Positions 22,476 through 34,147 are shown, counted from the first letter of the stretch. The stretch is 64,000 bases of DNA from Voacanga thouarsii (GCA_026120185.1 JANUWF010001101.1:2852001-2916000), one strand, 5' to 3'. The notes: generated by a model from the letters alone, not told the origin. Made by a program: numbers and translations.

Positions 22476-23993
22476 TGATTTGTCCGGACTTGGGTGTAAA
22501 AATCATACAAAAACTAAGCACATTCCCAATCAAATTTAAATTAAAACGTTCAATCCAAATCACACATATGAGCTCATCATTAACTGAGTATAGGGTTCAA
22601 ATGAGTATCGATTCTCAAGGAACAAGTAGACATTAATTACCTTTCTTTCATTGTTTAACCGACTCGATAAAGTGAAAAATAAATAAAAATAAAAAAATAT
22701 ATATATACATGTCAAGGATGTAGATTTATGTAACTCGAGCCATTGGTTAGACAAACATGATCTTGAAGTATTCAACCTTTATCATAATTAATTATTCTCT
22801 TGGTATCATGGAGAATTAAAGTAGACTCACTTCTTTTCCAATCCATGAATCCCTATCTTCTAGGTAACTTAGTATCACATACTCTATCTCAACCAGTCTT
22901 ACCCAAAAGATGTATTAAACACAATTCTCTGATTAAGTCCCATTCTCAGGCAAACTTAACCCATGAAATTAACCAATTAAATCCATACTCTGGCAGACAT
23001 CAATTAACTTTTAATTACTCTGTTCTTAGCAATTAACCCCATTTTCAGGCAATTTAAAAGACAACAAATATGAAATCAATCAATTGAACTACCATCAACC
23101 CTATTCTCAAGCAAGTTAGCAGAAAGCCACAATTAATTAATCTTGTAATAAGCACAAGTAATTAAATACCAAGAATAACAATCAATTAATCAAAAGATCA
23201 AATAACTCTAAAAACCATGAATGTCTAAACCAATGTCAAATTACAATAAAATAATTAAAACATTATTGTCAAGAAAAAGAAAACAAAGTAAAAGAAAGCA
23301 CTCATAGACAAGCCTCATTCTTCTTCCTTTGAAGACCTTCTTGTACAACCCTCCTTGAATTGAAGAATTTCTCATTTGATTGAGTAATTTTCTATGATGA
23401 TCAATAAATTCTCCCTTTTTTTCTTGTGTTTTTCATCTATTTATAGGCTTATGAAGTGCTTAAACTCGTAAGTACAATATTCTTGGCCGAGTAGAAGTTG
23501 GAAGATACTAAAACTCCTCAGATTATCAAAAATCGCGTAGAAAAAATCAAGCACCTCATTAACTCCAGGGCACAGCCAGAGCAACCTTGGCTCTCGGAGC
23601 CGGCGCCGGTTGTGTTCTACTTCTCCACTTGTTCGCTGATTTTTCTCTGAATGTTGAACAATATGTCCAGAATACAGTCGGCGCCGCCTTTACTCTTGGA
23701 GCTGGCGCCGGCTGCACTATGTTTTGCTCTGTTCCACCAATTTTTCCATCACTTCGAAGTTCATTTCAACAATGCATGGCCGGCGTTGGTTCTAGGGCCC
23801 TAGCCGGTGTTGTCTATCCTCTGCTTTGCGACGTTTTTGTTTTATTTTACTCTAAAAATCTGAAATAAAGAACAAAATACCTTTCCAAGGATAAAATCTC
23901 AAATATGAAGGAATATGACTAGTTATTGAACAAAATATATTACAAATGAACCTCAAATAACTAAAAAAAGTATGACTAATTTAGCCTCTATCA
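22476..23993 (-). mobile_element. Gypsy solo LTR, minus strand
   Basis: 1518 bp. On the minus strand it starts TGATAGAGGC and ends at TGATTTG of the plus strand. It matches 24321-26334 and 44625-46139 in its ends and many blocks. The flanks are TCTAC at 22471-22475 and CCTAC at 23994-23998, a 4/5 target duplication that sits in gag codons KVY; removing the insert restores the expected KVYLE reading. No internal sequence remains, so it arose by LTR-LTR recombination. Confidence 0.9.
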
Positions 23994-24320
23994 CCTACTT
24001 GGAGACCGTGAAGGAAAAAAATGAGAAGGAGAAGCTTGCAAGAACTTCTACTTCTACTCCTAATATGTTTATAATTGTGATTAATACTACTTGAATAATG
24101 AGATATGGGTATTGGATATCGGTTGTGGATCTCATTTATGCAATAATTTGCAAGGACTAAAGGGTAGTAAAATGTTGGAAAAGGGCGATGTGGACCTGCG
24201 ATCTGCAGATGGAGCAAAGGTTGTTGCACTAACTATGGGGACCTATCATCTTAATCTACCTTCTGGATTAATTTTAGAATTTCAAAACTACTATTTTGTG
24301 TCAGTTTTATTGAAAAACAT
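23994..24320 (+). pseudogene. Copia B protease region
   Basis: Continuation of gag-pro after the first solo LTR. YLETVKEKNEKEK is followed by the aspartic protease core WVLDIGCGSHLCNNLQGLK (about 24105-24165). The catalytic Asp is present, but the usual Thr/Ser next to it is Ile. DLRSADGAKVVALTMGTYHLNLPSGLILEF, the usual downstream block, runs to the second solo LTR at 24321. Stops lie between gag and protease near 24090. The ORF from 24091 to 24333 would look like a small gene on its own but is this domain. Confidence 0.9.
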
Positions 24321-26334
24321 TGATAGGGCCTAAATTAGTCATATTTTTTTTAGTTATTTGAGGCTATTTTGTGATACATTTTGTTTAATAACTAGTCATA
24401 TTCCTTTATATTTGATATTTTATTTATAAAAATACTTTTCTGTAATTTTATGCAAAAAGAAGGAAAAATTAGAGTTAATTGTGTGATTTTTCAAAATAGA
24501 GGCTACGCCAGCCTGAGAAGGACAGCTGGCGCCGGTCTGCCACTGGAGGAATAAAGAAAAAGCAAAGAAATTGAGGAGAATAGAGGAAGCAAATTTCAAT
24601 TGGAATTAAAGGAAAGTGCAGCTTCATGGCTCAATTGAGCCGACAGCAAGAAAAGAAGCATCAAAGGAATTTCGGACAGCAAAAGCAACAGAAAAGAAAG
24701 AAACAGTTTTGGTGGGGCCAATGCAAAGTAAAGTCAACAAAAGGGGGCTGCAAAAGAAAAATGCAAAACAAAAGAAGAAGAAACAGCTTCAGCTGGTTCA
24801 TGGCTGAGAAAAAGGACAAAAGCTTATCAGGAAAATATAGAAAGATTTCAATAGGCTTGGCTGTGTAGCAAGCCAATGCAACGACAAAAGAAAGAAATCA
24901 ATTTGTTAGCTGTGGCTCAATTGAAGCTACTGCAATAACAAAAGAAAGAGGAAGGAATTGATTTCAGTGGTCAGCAATGCAAGAAGACAAAGGAAGTAGT
25001 GGTAGGCTTGGTTTGTCGCTCAAATCAAGCCGACACAACATAGAAAGGCAGCAAATTTTCGGTGGCTTCAAGAAAAATTCTGCACAGCTTATTTATAGCA
25101 AAATTCACCAAATTTAAGCACAATTCAAATTCAACAAGAATGGCATTCAGCAGAACACGACAAAGTCCAAATTGAAGTCAAATTGGTTTCCAAATCACAA
25201 TTCACAATGGTGGTGGATTACTTAGTTTCTCTTAGGTTTTTATTTAGACGTTTTAGTACTCTTTGTTGGTTTTGGATTATTTTTAGGTAATTACTTCTTC
25301 TTTATTTAGGATTCTTTTAGAAACTTTGTAAGCCTATAAATAAAGGCCAATTTACCCTAGGAAAAGGGGGTGCACAATGTAGGGACTTAGATTTATTTTA
25401 GAGTGCATCAGCAATATTTCTCGAGATAAATAATTCAAGAAGGGTTGTGCAAGAAGGTCTTCAAAGGAAAAAGAATGAGGTTTGTCTATGAGTGCTTTCT
25501 TTTACTTTGTTTTCTTTTTCTTGACAATGATGTATTAATTGTTTTATTGTAATTTGACATTGTTTTAGATATTTATTCTATTTAGAGTTATTTGATCTTT
25601 TGATTAATTGGTTATTATTCTTGGTATTTAATTACTTGTACTTATTACGAGATTAATTGATTATTTCTTTCCATTAACGTGCTTGGACAAAGGGGTTGAT
25701 AGTGGTCTTAATTCATTAGTTTCATATTTGTTGGCTCTTAACTCGCTTGGACAAATGGGTTAATTGTGAGAACTAAATAATTAAAGGTTGATTGATATCT
25801 ACCAGAATATGAATTCATCGGTTAATTTCATGTGTAATTTGCCAGGAATGGAAATTTAATCAAGGATTGTGGTTAATGCATCTTTTAGGTGAATTAATTG
25901 AGACAGGATATGTTATGCTAATTTGTCTAGAAGATAGGATTTCATGGATTGGACAAAGAAGTGAATCTATATTATCCTTCATAATGTCAAGAAAATAATT
26001 AGTATGATAATAATTAAGTACTCGAGGATCATGCTTGTTAAAATAATGATTTAAGTTACATAATTCTACATCTTTGATATGTATATATTTATTTTATTTT
26101 ATTTTATTTTTCTTTTTATTTCGTTTTAACTTTATCGAGTCGGTTAAACAATGAAAGAAAATGGATTAATGCATATTTGTTCCTTGAGGATCGATACTCG
26201 TTTGAACCTTATGCTCTGTTAATGATGAGTACGCTTACTCATATGTGTAATTTGGGGTTAACGTTTTAATATAAACTTGATTGGGAATGTGCTTAGTTTT
26301 TATATGATTTTTATACCCAAATAAATACGCATCA
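24321..26334 (+). mobile_element. Gypsy solo LTR, plus strand
   Basis: 2014 bp, starting TGATAGGGCCTAAATTAG and ending AAATACGCATCA, with a perfect target duplication AACAT at 24316-24320 and 26335-26339. Same family as 22476-23993 and 44625-46139, but about 500 bp longer because of extra A/G-rich sequence at about 24540-25110. The small ORFs there (24616-24868) are purine-rich noise. It splits the protease of Copia B. Confidence 0.95.
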
Positions 26335-27580
26335 AACATTATCTCAGTTGCTTATTTAGACTTATTTGGATTTCATTTAAATTTTAAGAAAAAACGTTGT
26401 TCTTTTTCACTAAATAATATCCATTATTGTTCTACAATTTTGGTTAATGGTTTATACGTTCTAGACATGGATAATCCAATTCTCAATATAAATCAAAAGA
26501 AATAAAGAAAAGATAACTCAATCTCATCTTACTTATGACATTGTCATTTAGGCCATATAAATGAAAAACGCGTGTCTAAGTTATACAAGCTGGATGACTT
26601 GGGGTTATTTGATTATGAATCATATGACATATGCGAATCTTATTTACTTGGTAAAATGGCTAAAACTCCATTTTTTTTGAAAAGGAAAAGGGGTTAAAGA
26701 GTTATTAGAACTAATACATACAGATGTATGTGGCCCAATGTCTATACAAGCAAGAGGAGGTTATCACTACTTTATAACCTTCATCGATGACTATTCACGA
26801 TATGGGTATTTGTATTTAATGAAATACAAGTCTGAAGTATTTGACAAGTTTAAAGACTTCAAGAATGAAGTAGAGAAATAACTTAGCAAAAGTATTAAAA
26901 CTCTTAGATCCGATCGAGAAGGTGAATACTTAAGCCAAGAGTTTTTAAGTTATCTTAGAGATAATGAGATATTATCTTAATAGACTCCACCACATACACC
27001 TCAACATAATAGTATATCTCAGATAAGGAATTAAACCCTTCTAGACATAGTACGGACTATGATGGCTTTTGTAGAGTTACCAAAATCGTTTTGGAGATAT
27101 GTACTGAAGACTGCTGTTTATACATTAAACAGAGTTCCGTAAAAAAGGTTGATACCACTCCTTATAAGCTATTCTTTGGTAAGAGACCAAAGTTATCTCA
27201 TTTAAGGATTTAGGGTTGCCCTGCTTTTGTTAAAAGGGCAATATCAGACAAACTTGAGAGTAAGTCTGACAAATATTTATTTGTTGGATATTCGAAAGAA
27301 TCCTTCGGATATTACTTCTATCTTCCTTCTGAAAATAAAGTTTTTGCTTCGAAATATGCTGTCTTCTTAGAGAAGGAGCACATGTTTAAAGGAGATAAGA
27401 GGAGCAAGCTTGAACTTAGTGAAGTTCAAGATGAACAAACAAACATTGATCAACCGTCTGAACCCACATATATTGATGAATCTTCTAACAAACAAGAGCC
27501 CCGTAGATTGAGTAGGATATGAGTGGCGCCTGAGTGATATGGATTTCTCATAAGTGACCACAATGACGTATTGCTCATAG
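26335..27580 (+). pseudogene. Copia B pre-integrase and integrase
   Basis: After the second solo LTR the frame resumes with ISVAYLDLFGFHLNF and LVNGLYVLD. The zinc-binding HHCC part reads HCHLGHINEKRVSKL ... ICESYLLGK, with the last Cys changed to Tyr. The integrase core follows at about 26690-27100. The first Asp lies in the HTDVCGPM-type block (frameshift near 26680), the second in RSDREGEY (family: SDRGGEY), and the Glu position reads NSISQIRN instead of NGVSERRN, so the catalytic Glu is lost. FWRYVLKTAVYTLNRVP and the C-terminal YYFYLPSENK-like block follow. There are many stops and frameshifts, so it is not functional. Confidence 0.88.
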
Positions 27581-28987
27581 AAGAAAATGAGCCTACTACT
27601 TACAAGGACGTTCTGAATAGTTTAGAATCTGAAAAATAGCTTGAAGCCATGAAGTCAGAAATGGATTCCATGTATGATAACCAAGTATAGACTTTGGTTG
27701 ATCCACCTGAAGGAATCAAGCCTATAGGGTGCAAATGGGTTTTCAAGAAGAAACTGATATGGATGGTAATATGGTTACTTATAAGACACGTCTGGTTGCA
27801 AAAGGTTATCGACAATAGCAAGATATTGACTATGACGAAACTTTTTCACCAGTCGTTATGCTAAAATCCATAAGAATACTCCTGGCTTTTGCCACTCATT
27901 ATGACCATGAGATTTGGCAAATGGATGTGAAAATAACTTTCCTTAATGGAAACCTGATCGATGAAGTGTATATGATACAACCTAAAGGTTTCACATCCAA
28001 AGATGGCACAAAAGTATGCAAGTTGCAAAGGTCCATCTATTGGCTTAAGTAAGCATCTAGGAGTTAGAACATCCATTTTGATGAGATAATTAAAGAATTT
28101 AGTTTCATTCAAAACATAGATGAACCCTGTGTGTATAAGAAAGTTAGTGGAAGTGCAATTGTTTTCTTATTACTTTATGTAGATAACATATTACTAATAG
28201 GAAATAATATTTCTGTTCTTTAATATGTAAAGATTTGGTTATCCAAGATATTCTACATGAAAGACCTTGAAGAAGTAATCTATATTCTAGGAATAAGGAT
28301 CTATAGAGATAGATCAAGGAGATTGCTAGGTCTTTCGCAATCTACATACATAGATAAAGTGTTGAAGAGGTTTAACATGGATCAATCCAAAAGAGGATTC
28401 TTACTTATGGCACATGGAGTAAGCCTTTCAAAGTCAATGTCTCCTAAGACACAAGTTGAAAGGGATCATATGAGTAGAATTTTGTATGTTTCAGCAATTG
28501 GGTCTATCATATATACTATGATATGTACTAGGCTCGATGTATTATGTACTCTTGGCTTGACGAACATATACCAATCTGACCCTGAAGAGAATCATTCGAC
28601 GACTGTAAAGAATATCCTCAAGTACTTACGAAAGACTAAGGATGTATTCTTAGTATATGGAGATGGTAATTTGTAAGTGAGAGGGTAGCTTTCTGTCCGA
28701 TAAGAACGATTACAAATCACAATCTGGCTACATGTTCATGTTAGGTGGTAGGGCAGTAAGTTGGAGAAGTTCCAAACAAAAAACTACTGCCGATTCAAAA
28801 ACTGAAGCAGAGTACATAACGGCTTCCAAAGCAGCTAAAGAAGCAATATAGATCAAGAACTTCGTTACTGAACTTGGAGTGGTGCCTAGTATTGTAGATC
28901 TGATACTTTTATATTGTGACAAGAATAGAGCCATTACACAAGTAAAGGAACCACGGTCTCATCAACGATCCAAGTGTGTACTTAGAC
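27581..28987 (+). pseudogene. Copia B reverse transcriptase and RNase H start
   Basis: Reverse transcriptase starts with LEAMKSEMDSMYDN and CKWVFKKK. A frameshift near 27760 follows, then YKTRLVAKGY and ETFSPVVMLKSIRILLAFATHYDHEIWQMDVK (the first catalytic Asp is in QMDVK). Further on are VCKLQRSIYWLK, with a stop right after, and FLLLYVDNILLIG, where the YVDD motif has become YVDN. The 28257-28676 segment is the connection domain: STYIDKVLKRFNM and SAIGSIIYTMICTRLDV, typical of the Angela/Tork group. RNase H starts near 28690 and is cut at 28987 by element C; it resumes at 42805. Numerous stops make the gene dead. Confidence 0.9.
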
Positions 28988-29235
28988 TGTGAAACCCCAA
29001 TCGAGACCAACCTTAGAGTAAGGGGGTTGGGATGCATATCATGCTTTATTTCATGATTGAATATGTTTTCATATGATTTCTATGTGCTTTGAATTTGATT
29101 TTTATTATCTTGAAGTCTTGTTGGTGAGTGATGTGTGAGAGGGGCAAAATGGTAATTTTTGCCCGAGGTGAAAATAAGGAGATAGCTTGTGGATTGAATA
29201 GGAAATAAATTTTCTAGTAGAAATAGAAAAAGAGT

Positions 29236-29299
29236 TGTTGTGATTTAGTGGTTAGAGCTTTGGAATTAATTCTTGACGTCTAAGGTTCAAAGTCCATCA
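29236..29299 (+). other. tRNA-like module in element C 5' LTR
   Basis: TGATTTAGTGG (A box, one mismatch) and GGTTCAAAGTCC (B-box-like) with tRNA-like spacing, about 250 bp into the LTR. Homologous to the modules at 2003-2063, 38766-38838 and 51405-51473. Confidence 0.5.
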
Positions 29300-30929
29300 T
29301 AGAAGCTTTAGCTTAAGTAAATTTTATATTGCTTGGAAAGGGATGGTTTCGGCCATGAGGGCCTAGATCAATGTGGTGATGATGTCCTAGGAGAGACATG
29401 TTAGGAGGATTCTCACTTCACTCTTTTGTTCTTCGCGAAACGCCTAAAGCGAATTCATTCTCCCTTGATCTTTAATTTTCCTTAATTTCCAACTCCTTAG
29501 TTTGATCGAGGTGTTCTATCCTTTTCCATTCCAGAAAATTCAATAGAGGACTAAGGACTTTTAGGATCAAAATGTCCTAGTAAAAGGCTTCTCATGGTTT
29601 GGAAAATGTAAATGATTTGTGGAAAAATTCAAGAGGAAAATCACTCTTGAAAGCTTACTGAAATTTTCCTCAAACTTAGTTCATTTATCTTCATGAAATG
29701 AGCTGAAATTTTCCAGCTTGTTGTACCTTCAAAAGGTCAAAAATTCTAGCTCACATTTCCTCCCAAATGCTACCAGAAAAATGGTCTTTAGGATCAGTTG
29801 AAACCTAAAAGTTTCTTGCCCAAATTCGGATTGCACAAGCTAGAGTAAAACAGGAAAAATTCCTGTACGAAAATCAGCTTTGTGAGCTCCAAATCAAGCT
29901 GTTTTCTCCCAGATTTTGTGCAGCACCTTAGCCATGTTTTTCCTCCATAAAGAAGTCTGGAAACCACCCTTGAATACCCCTGAAATCCCCTTCAAAACTC
30001 GATACAAAACAGTTGGAAGTAGCAGACAAAAATCTGCCAGAAAATTCACTGTACAACGAAAATTCCTGTACAGATTTTTGTCCAGCTCGTTTTCTCTCCT
30101 TCTTCCAACTGAAACACCAAGCTACTTCTGCAAAAACCTTCCTTAAACCTCCCTCAACAGAGCTCCATTGGGCCCCTTGAACTTCTGCACGAAATTCCAT
30201 CAATGGCTGTCCGAAAATCTCTCTACAAAATTCCTGCAATTAAGCTTGATTGGTTTCCAAAATTTCGCTCATCTTATTTAGCAACCTTCCATAATATTTT
30301 GCTCAATGGACCAGACTTCTTCTTCATCATTGTACACCCTACTTTCAGCCACCATAAGCCTCCATAAGTCAGCATTAATCCCACGAAATTCTGTCCAAAC
30401 AATCGGCCATGGCAGACTTCAAAGCTGTCCAAACAAATCAAGATATTCTTAGGATATCTACTTTCCAAATTCACTTCCTAACAATATTCTTCAAGGATTG
30501 TAACAACTAACCTTTCCTTTTTCCTTCCAAATCAGAGAATCAACTCCCTAAACCCTACAAGAATTCGGCCAGACCTATTCCCTCAAAAAAATCGGCAGCT
30601 GCACAAACTCTCCCTCTCTCTCTCGATTTTCTTCAAGCAACAAGAACACACACACACACTACACCAAGAACACCTACTTCTTCTCTACACCTAATAACCC
30701 TCCAAACCACCTCAAACCCTCACGAAAATCTCCAGATTTAGTCTACTTATTGATGTGAATCCATCAACACCAATATTAACATAAAACTCCTCCAAACATC
30801 TTGCTACTTCGGATCAAAGCAAAAATTTCTAGACAAGAACATCTTCAAGGTAAACTCACTCCATCAACTTCATCCTTTTCAAACTTAATCTCTAATGAAA
30901 ACCTATATGAATAATCACACTAATGACTT

Positions 30930-30961
30930 CTCTCTCTCTGTCTCTCTCTCTCTCTCTCTCA
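30930..30961. repeat. (CT)n microsatellite in 5' LTR
   Basis: CT tract interrupted once by a G, 1.94 kb into the LTR. Confidence 0.95.
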
Positions 30962-33262
30962 CTCATGGACCGAAATTCCTCCCTTGGCCGAATGGTCTCT
31001 TGTTCCATGACAATGCTTTCGCCACCCTTCTTGAACAAGATTAGCCATCTAGGAGTTGAGATCTTCTCTAAACTCCTTCAATTCATTCATCAATCAAGTA
31101 AGTACCTTCAATCCTCTTTTTAAAATTTAGAATCATGTCTCTAGGTAGATGAATGGCGATGGGGTTGTGTATGTGATGTTATTGATTGAAGCATGAGTAT
31201 ATGTAGGATTGTGAAGGAGATGGAATTTATGCATGGAAGGATTATGTTGGTGGATTTAATGATGAGTTGAGATTTGATGCATGTCATAGGTAGTATTTGT
31301 GATGAAGCACGCTAGAGATTATGTCACCATGGGTGAATAGGATTTATATGCATGATTAGATTTTGAAGCAATGATCATGTTTATGCTAGTAGAGGTTAAA
31401 TCATATAATAATAAATTTAGATCTATGCCTATGTGCAAGAATTGGATGATTTGGTGAATTGGAGGATTGAGTATGTTATTGATTATGGTTGACCATGGAG
31501 TCTTGATCATGATCTAGTTGTCCCTAAGAAAATTTTATTTCATGAATAAAATATTTGCTAATAATTTTTGCTAAAGAATTTCGAAAACCCTAGGAAGGGT
31601 AAATTTGGAATTATAATATATGTAAAGGATATTTTAGTCAAATAAATAATGATTTTTCTAGAAAATAAAATAAATAAATAATATTTAAAATAAAACAAAT
31701 TAATTAAAGCCCTTATGAAAAAGACTTATACTTAATAAAATATTTACTAGATCAAAACCCTTAATGATTTACTTATTATTTTCCAAGGAAGACTTATTAA
31801 ATTTAATCTTAATTAGTTTTAGCTATCAATTATTTTCTAACAATTAAGCTATCATTAAATCACTATTTTACCTAGTACCACCTATGACTCTTGATCAAAT
31901 AAACTCTAAATTTTCCTTAACAAGATTTAAACTTTCCACTTATTAGAATTTATTTCCTAATCCATTAATTATTTTAAATAACAAATTAAACTGAGCTTAT
32001 AAACCTATTCAATTATTGTTTTGCCTTAAAGCTTGGGACATTAGGATTATGGTAGCAGTGAATTGAGTTGATTTAAAATTAAGGAAGTGGATTGTGGCTT
32101 GAATCTGATTAAGATTTGTATTTGCCCATGTGGGGTTAGGTCATCTGTCCGAGACCTTGTTATTGTGAGCAAGAATTAGGTAAGCTCCTGCATAAAACCT
32201 ATCGATGTGAAATGTTTTCTTATGGCAAGCTAAATATGGAGTGTATGGACACTCGTTTATTTGAAGGCAATTGAGGGTTGAACTCATCTTTATTTCCAAC
32301 GTTGGAATTATTCCAAAGTTAATGAGCAGATTTTTCCAAACTCGAAACTCTTTCTAAAACTAACTTCTCGCAAAGCTTTGGAAACCCTCACATTGTTATT
32401 TTCATGAAGCACAATGCTTTGTTCATTTTATCCCAAGTGGGAAATGTCGTTGAGTACTCAATAAGGGAGGACTACTAGGACTAGTCTTGAAGGGTTAGGG
32501 TGAGTCTCTCAGTAGGTGGCCACCTCTGAGGGGTGAGTCTTTCCCGGATAAGATGCCAGTTCCAGTGAGTCGTACTGGTCCGAGCTAGCAGTTTATTTTG
32601 TTTCAGTCAAGTGACTGTGTTTTTGCCGGAATGGACACCCGGCGGTTGTTTGGGTATAGAGAAGGAGGAGTATCTTACCCAGTAGGCCGATCACCTACTT
32701 TTGTCAGTCTGCACAACGTGTTAGGCATTCTGACCGGTTATGGGGCCCAAAGTGTGGTAACCCATATCCCTTTCTTTCGAGTGGTTGATTTCATTACTTA
32801 TGTATGGCTAGAAGAGCCAAAACGCCACTCTTGCTTTTGACTGATGTTTATTGCTTGCCAATGTTTCTCTTATAAAGATTTTACAGTTTGCATCCATGAA
32901 CTGATTCTGCTAAATACCCAATGCACACACGGACTTACTGAGATTTCTGTCTCACCACATTTTATCATGATTTCAGGTTGATCCTGTTGTGGGTGAGTAG
33001 CTACCTTGGAAGAGAATGTGTTTTTTATTTTATGTACTGCTTTGGGAGACGAGTGTGGATGATTTTAATTATGAGTTTTGTTTTGGAATTTCATCGATGT
33101 ACTTTGGAAGTATTTATTTTTGGGTTGTAATAAATTCTTTTAGCTTGAGTATTATTCATTTCAGCAATTTTTATTTGTGACCTAGTTATAAAGACCCATT
33201 GTACTTTGGATGGGACGACATCCCCGGCCCTGGTGGGCCTAAGTTTTCCGGGGTGTTACAAG

Positions 33263-33274
33263 TGGTATCAGAGA
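33263..33274 (+). other. Primer-binding site of element C (tRNA-iMet)
   Basis: TGGTATCAGAGA starts two bases after the LTR end; one mismatch to the initiator tRNA-Met site. Confidence 0.92.
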
Positions 33275-33358
33275 CCAAGTTATAGACAAATATTGATGAT
33301 ATATGATTTATTTATTTAATTTTAAATCTTATGTAACCTATTTTATTGATGCTATAGG

Positions 33359-33889
33359 ATGGTTAGACTGCTTAGGACAACAAGGAAAGGGCAGTAGTGG
33401 CACCCACCCTACTATCTAGATCAGGAGGACCTTCTAGTTCCCCAGCTTACCCCTCAGCCAGTTGTCCCTATAGAGGATAACGATGATGTCGAGAATATCC
33501 CTATAGAGGATAACAGTGATGATGAGCTTGACTTGATAGAGGATAGCAGTGAGGACGAGGTCCAGATCCATGAACCATTTCCAATCCTGGTGATAGATAT
33601 AAGCTCTGACAGCGAGGATGATGTTATGATAGTGGAGCCTGAACCCCACCCTCCTAATCCCGAGGTGGATTTAGCAGCAGCTAGTGATGACCGGGGGGAG
33701 ATAGACTATGAGTCTCCACCCAGACCTTCCTTTATTCCTCCATTCAGCCGAGTTGAGGCCGGGGAGAGTTCTAGGCGCCCTGGGAGGGAGCCTATGGAGG
33801 GATTTGCTAGCGGGGAGGGGGTGGATTTCTCTAAAAACACCGGAGGTTGGATATATGAGGCAGATGATGAGGATTCCGATGAGGAGTAG
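33359..33889 (+). pseudogene. Acidic leader ORF ahead of gag in element C
   Basis: A 177-codon frame from ATG at 33359 to TAG at 33887, broken by one TAG at 33395. If that stop is a mutation, the product starts MVRLLRTTRKGQ and then becomes strongly acidic. Three 11-residue repeats built on IEDN/IEDS (33-base period, 33467-33565) are followed by DISSDSEDD, a proline-rich part, SSRRPGREP and an acidic end DEDSDEE. It lies in the same frame as gag and ends 258 bases before the gag ATG. I do not recognise a family. It could be an additional ORF of this lineage, an N-terminal gag extension now separated by stops, or captured host sequence. No zinc knuckle, membrane segment or catalytic motif is visible. 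Confidence 0.5.
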
Positions 33890-34147
33890 AGAGCTAGGAG
33901 TCATTTTGATTTGGATGTTTGTTTATTTACAGCTTTTCATGAATTGAGATGTTAAGAATTCTTAAAGTTCATTTTTATCAAATTTCGAAATTATGCAAGT
34001 CAATTTTTTGAAATCAAAATTTATGAGCAATCCTTTAAATAAGTTGCATCTGACTTTTTTCTACTCATACTTGGCTAAGTATGCATACACCACTAAAATG
34101 ATTTGATACTTGAGTGCATACATTTAACATTTGGGGTATGGTATAGA

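Larger units (their letters stand above)
28988..33260 (+). mobile_element. Element C 5' LTR
   Basis: 4273 bp, from TGTGAAACCCC to GGGGTGTTACA. It contains a tRNA-like module (29236-29299), a CT microsatellite (30930-30961) and, near the 3' end, TTATAAAGACC at about 33188. ORFs inside it (29916-30146, 30923-31123, 32598-32840 plus; 29928-30239 minus) recur in the 3' LTR simply because the LTRs are copies. Confidence 0.97.

Noticed and set aside
24091..24333. Possible stand-alone small gene
   Set aside because: It is the Copia B aspartic protease segment, bounded by two solo LTRs.
24616..24868. Lys/Gln-rich overlapping ORFs
   Set aside because: Purine-rich sequence in a solo LTR; different frames of the same low-complexity stretch.
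29236..29299. Functional tRNA gene
   Set aside because: A and B boxes are present but the acceptor and anticodon stems do not pair well; kept only as a tRNA-like module.
29928..30239. 103-codon minus-strand ORF, repeated at 39466-39777 with near identity
   Set aside because: Identity follows from both being LTR copies; no known domain, and the related LTR at 1-2311 does not keep the frame intact.
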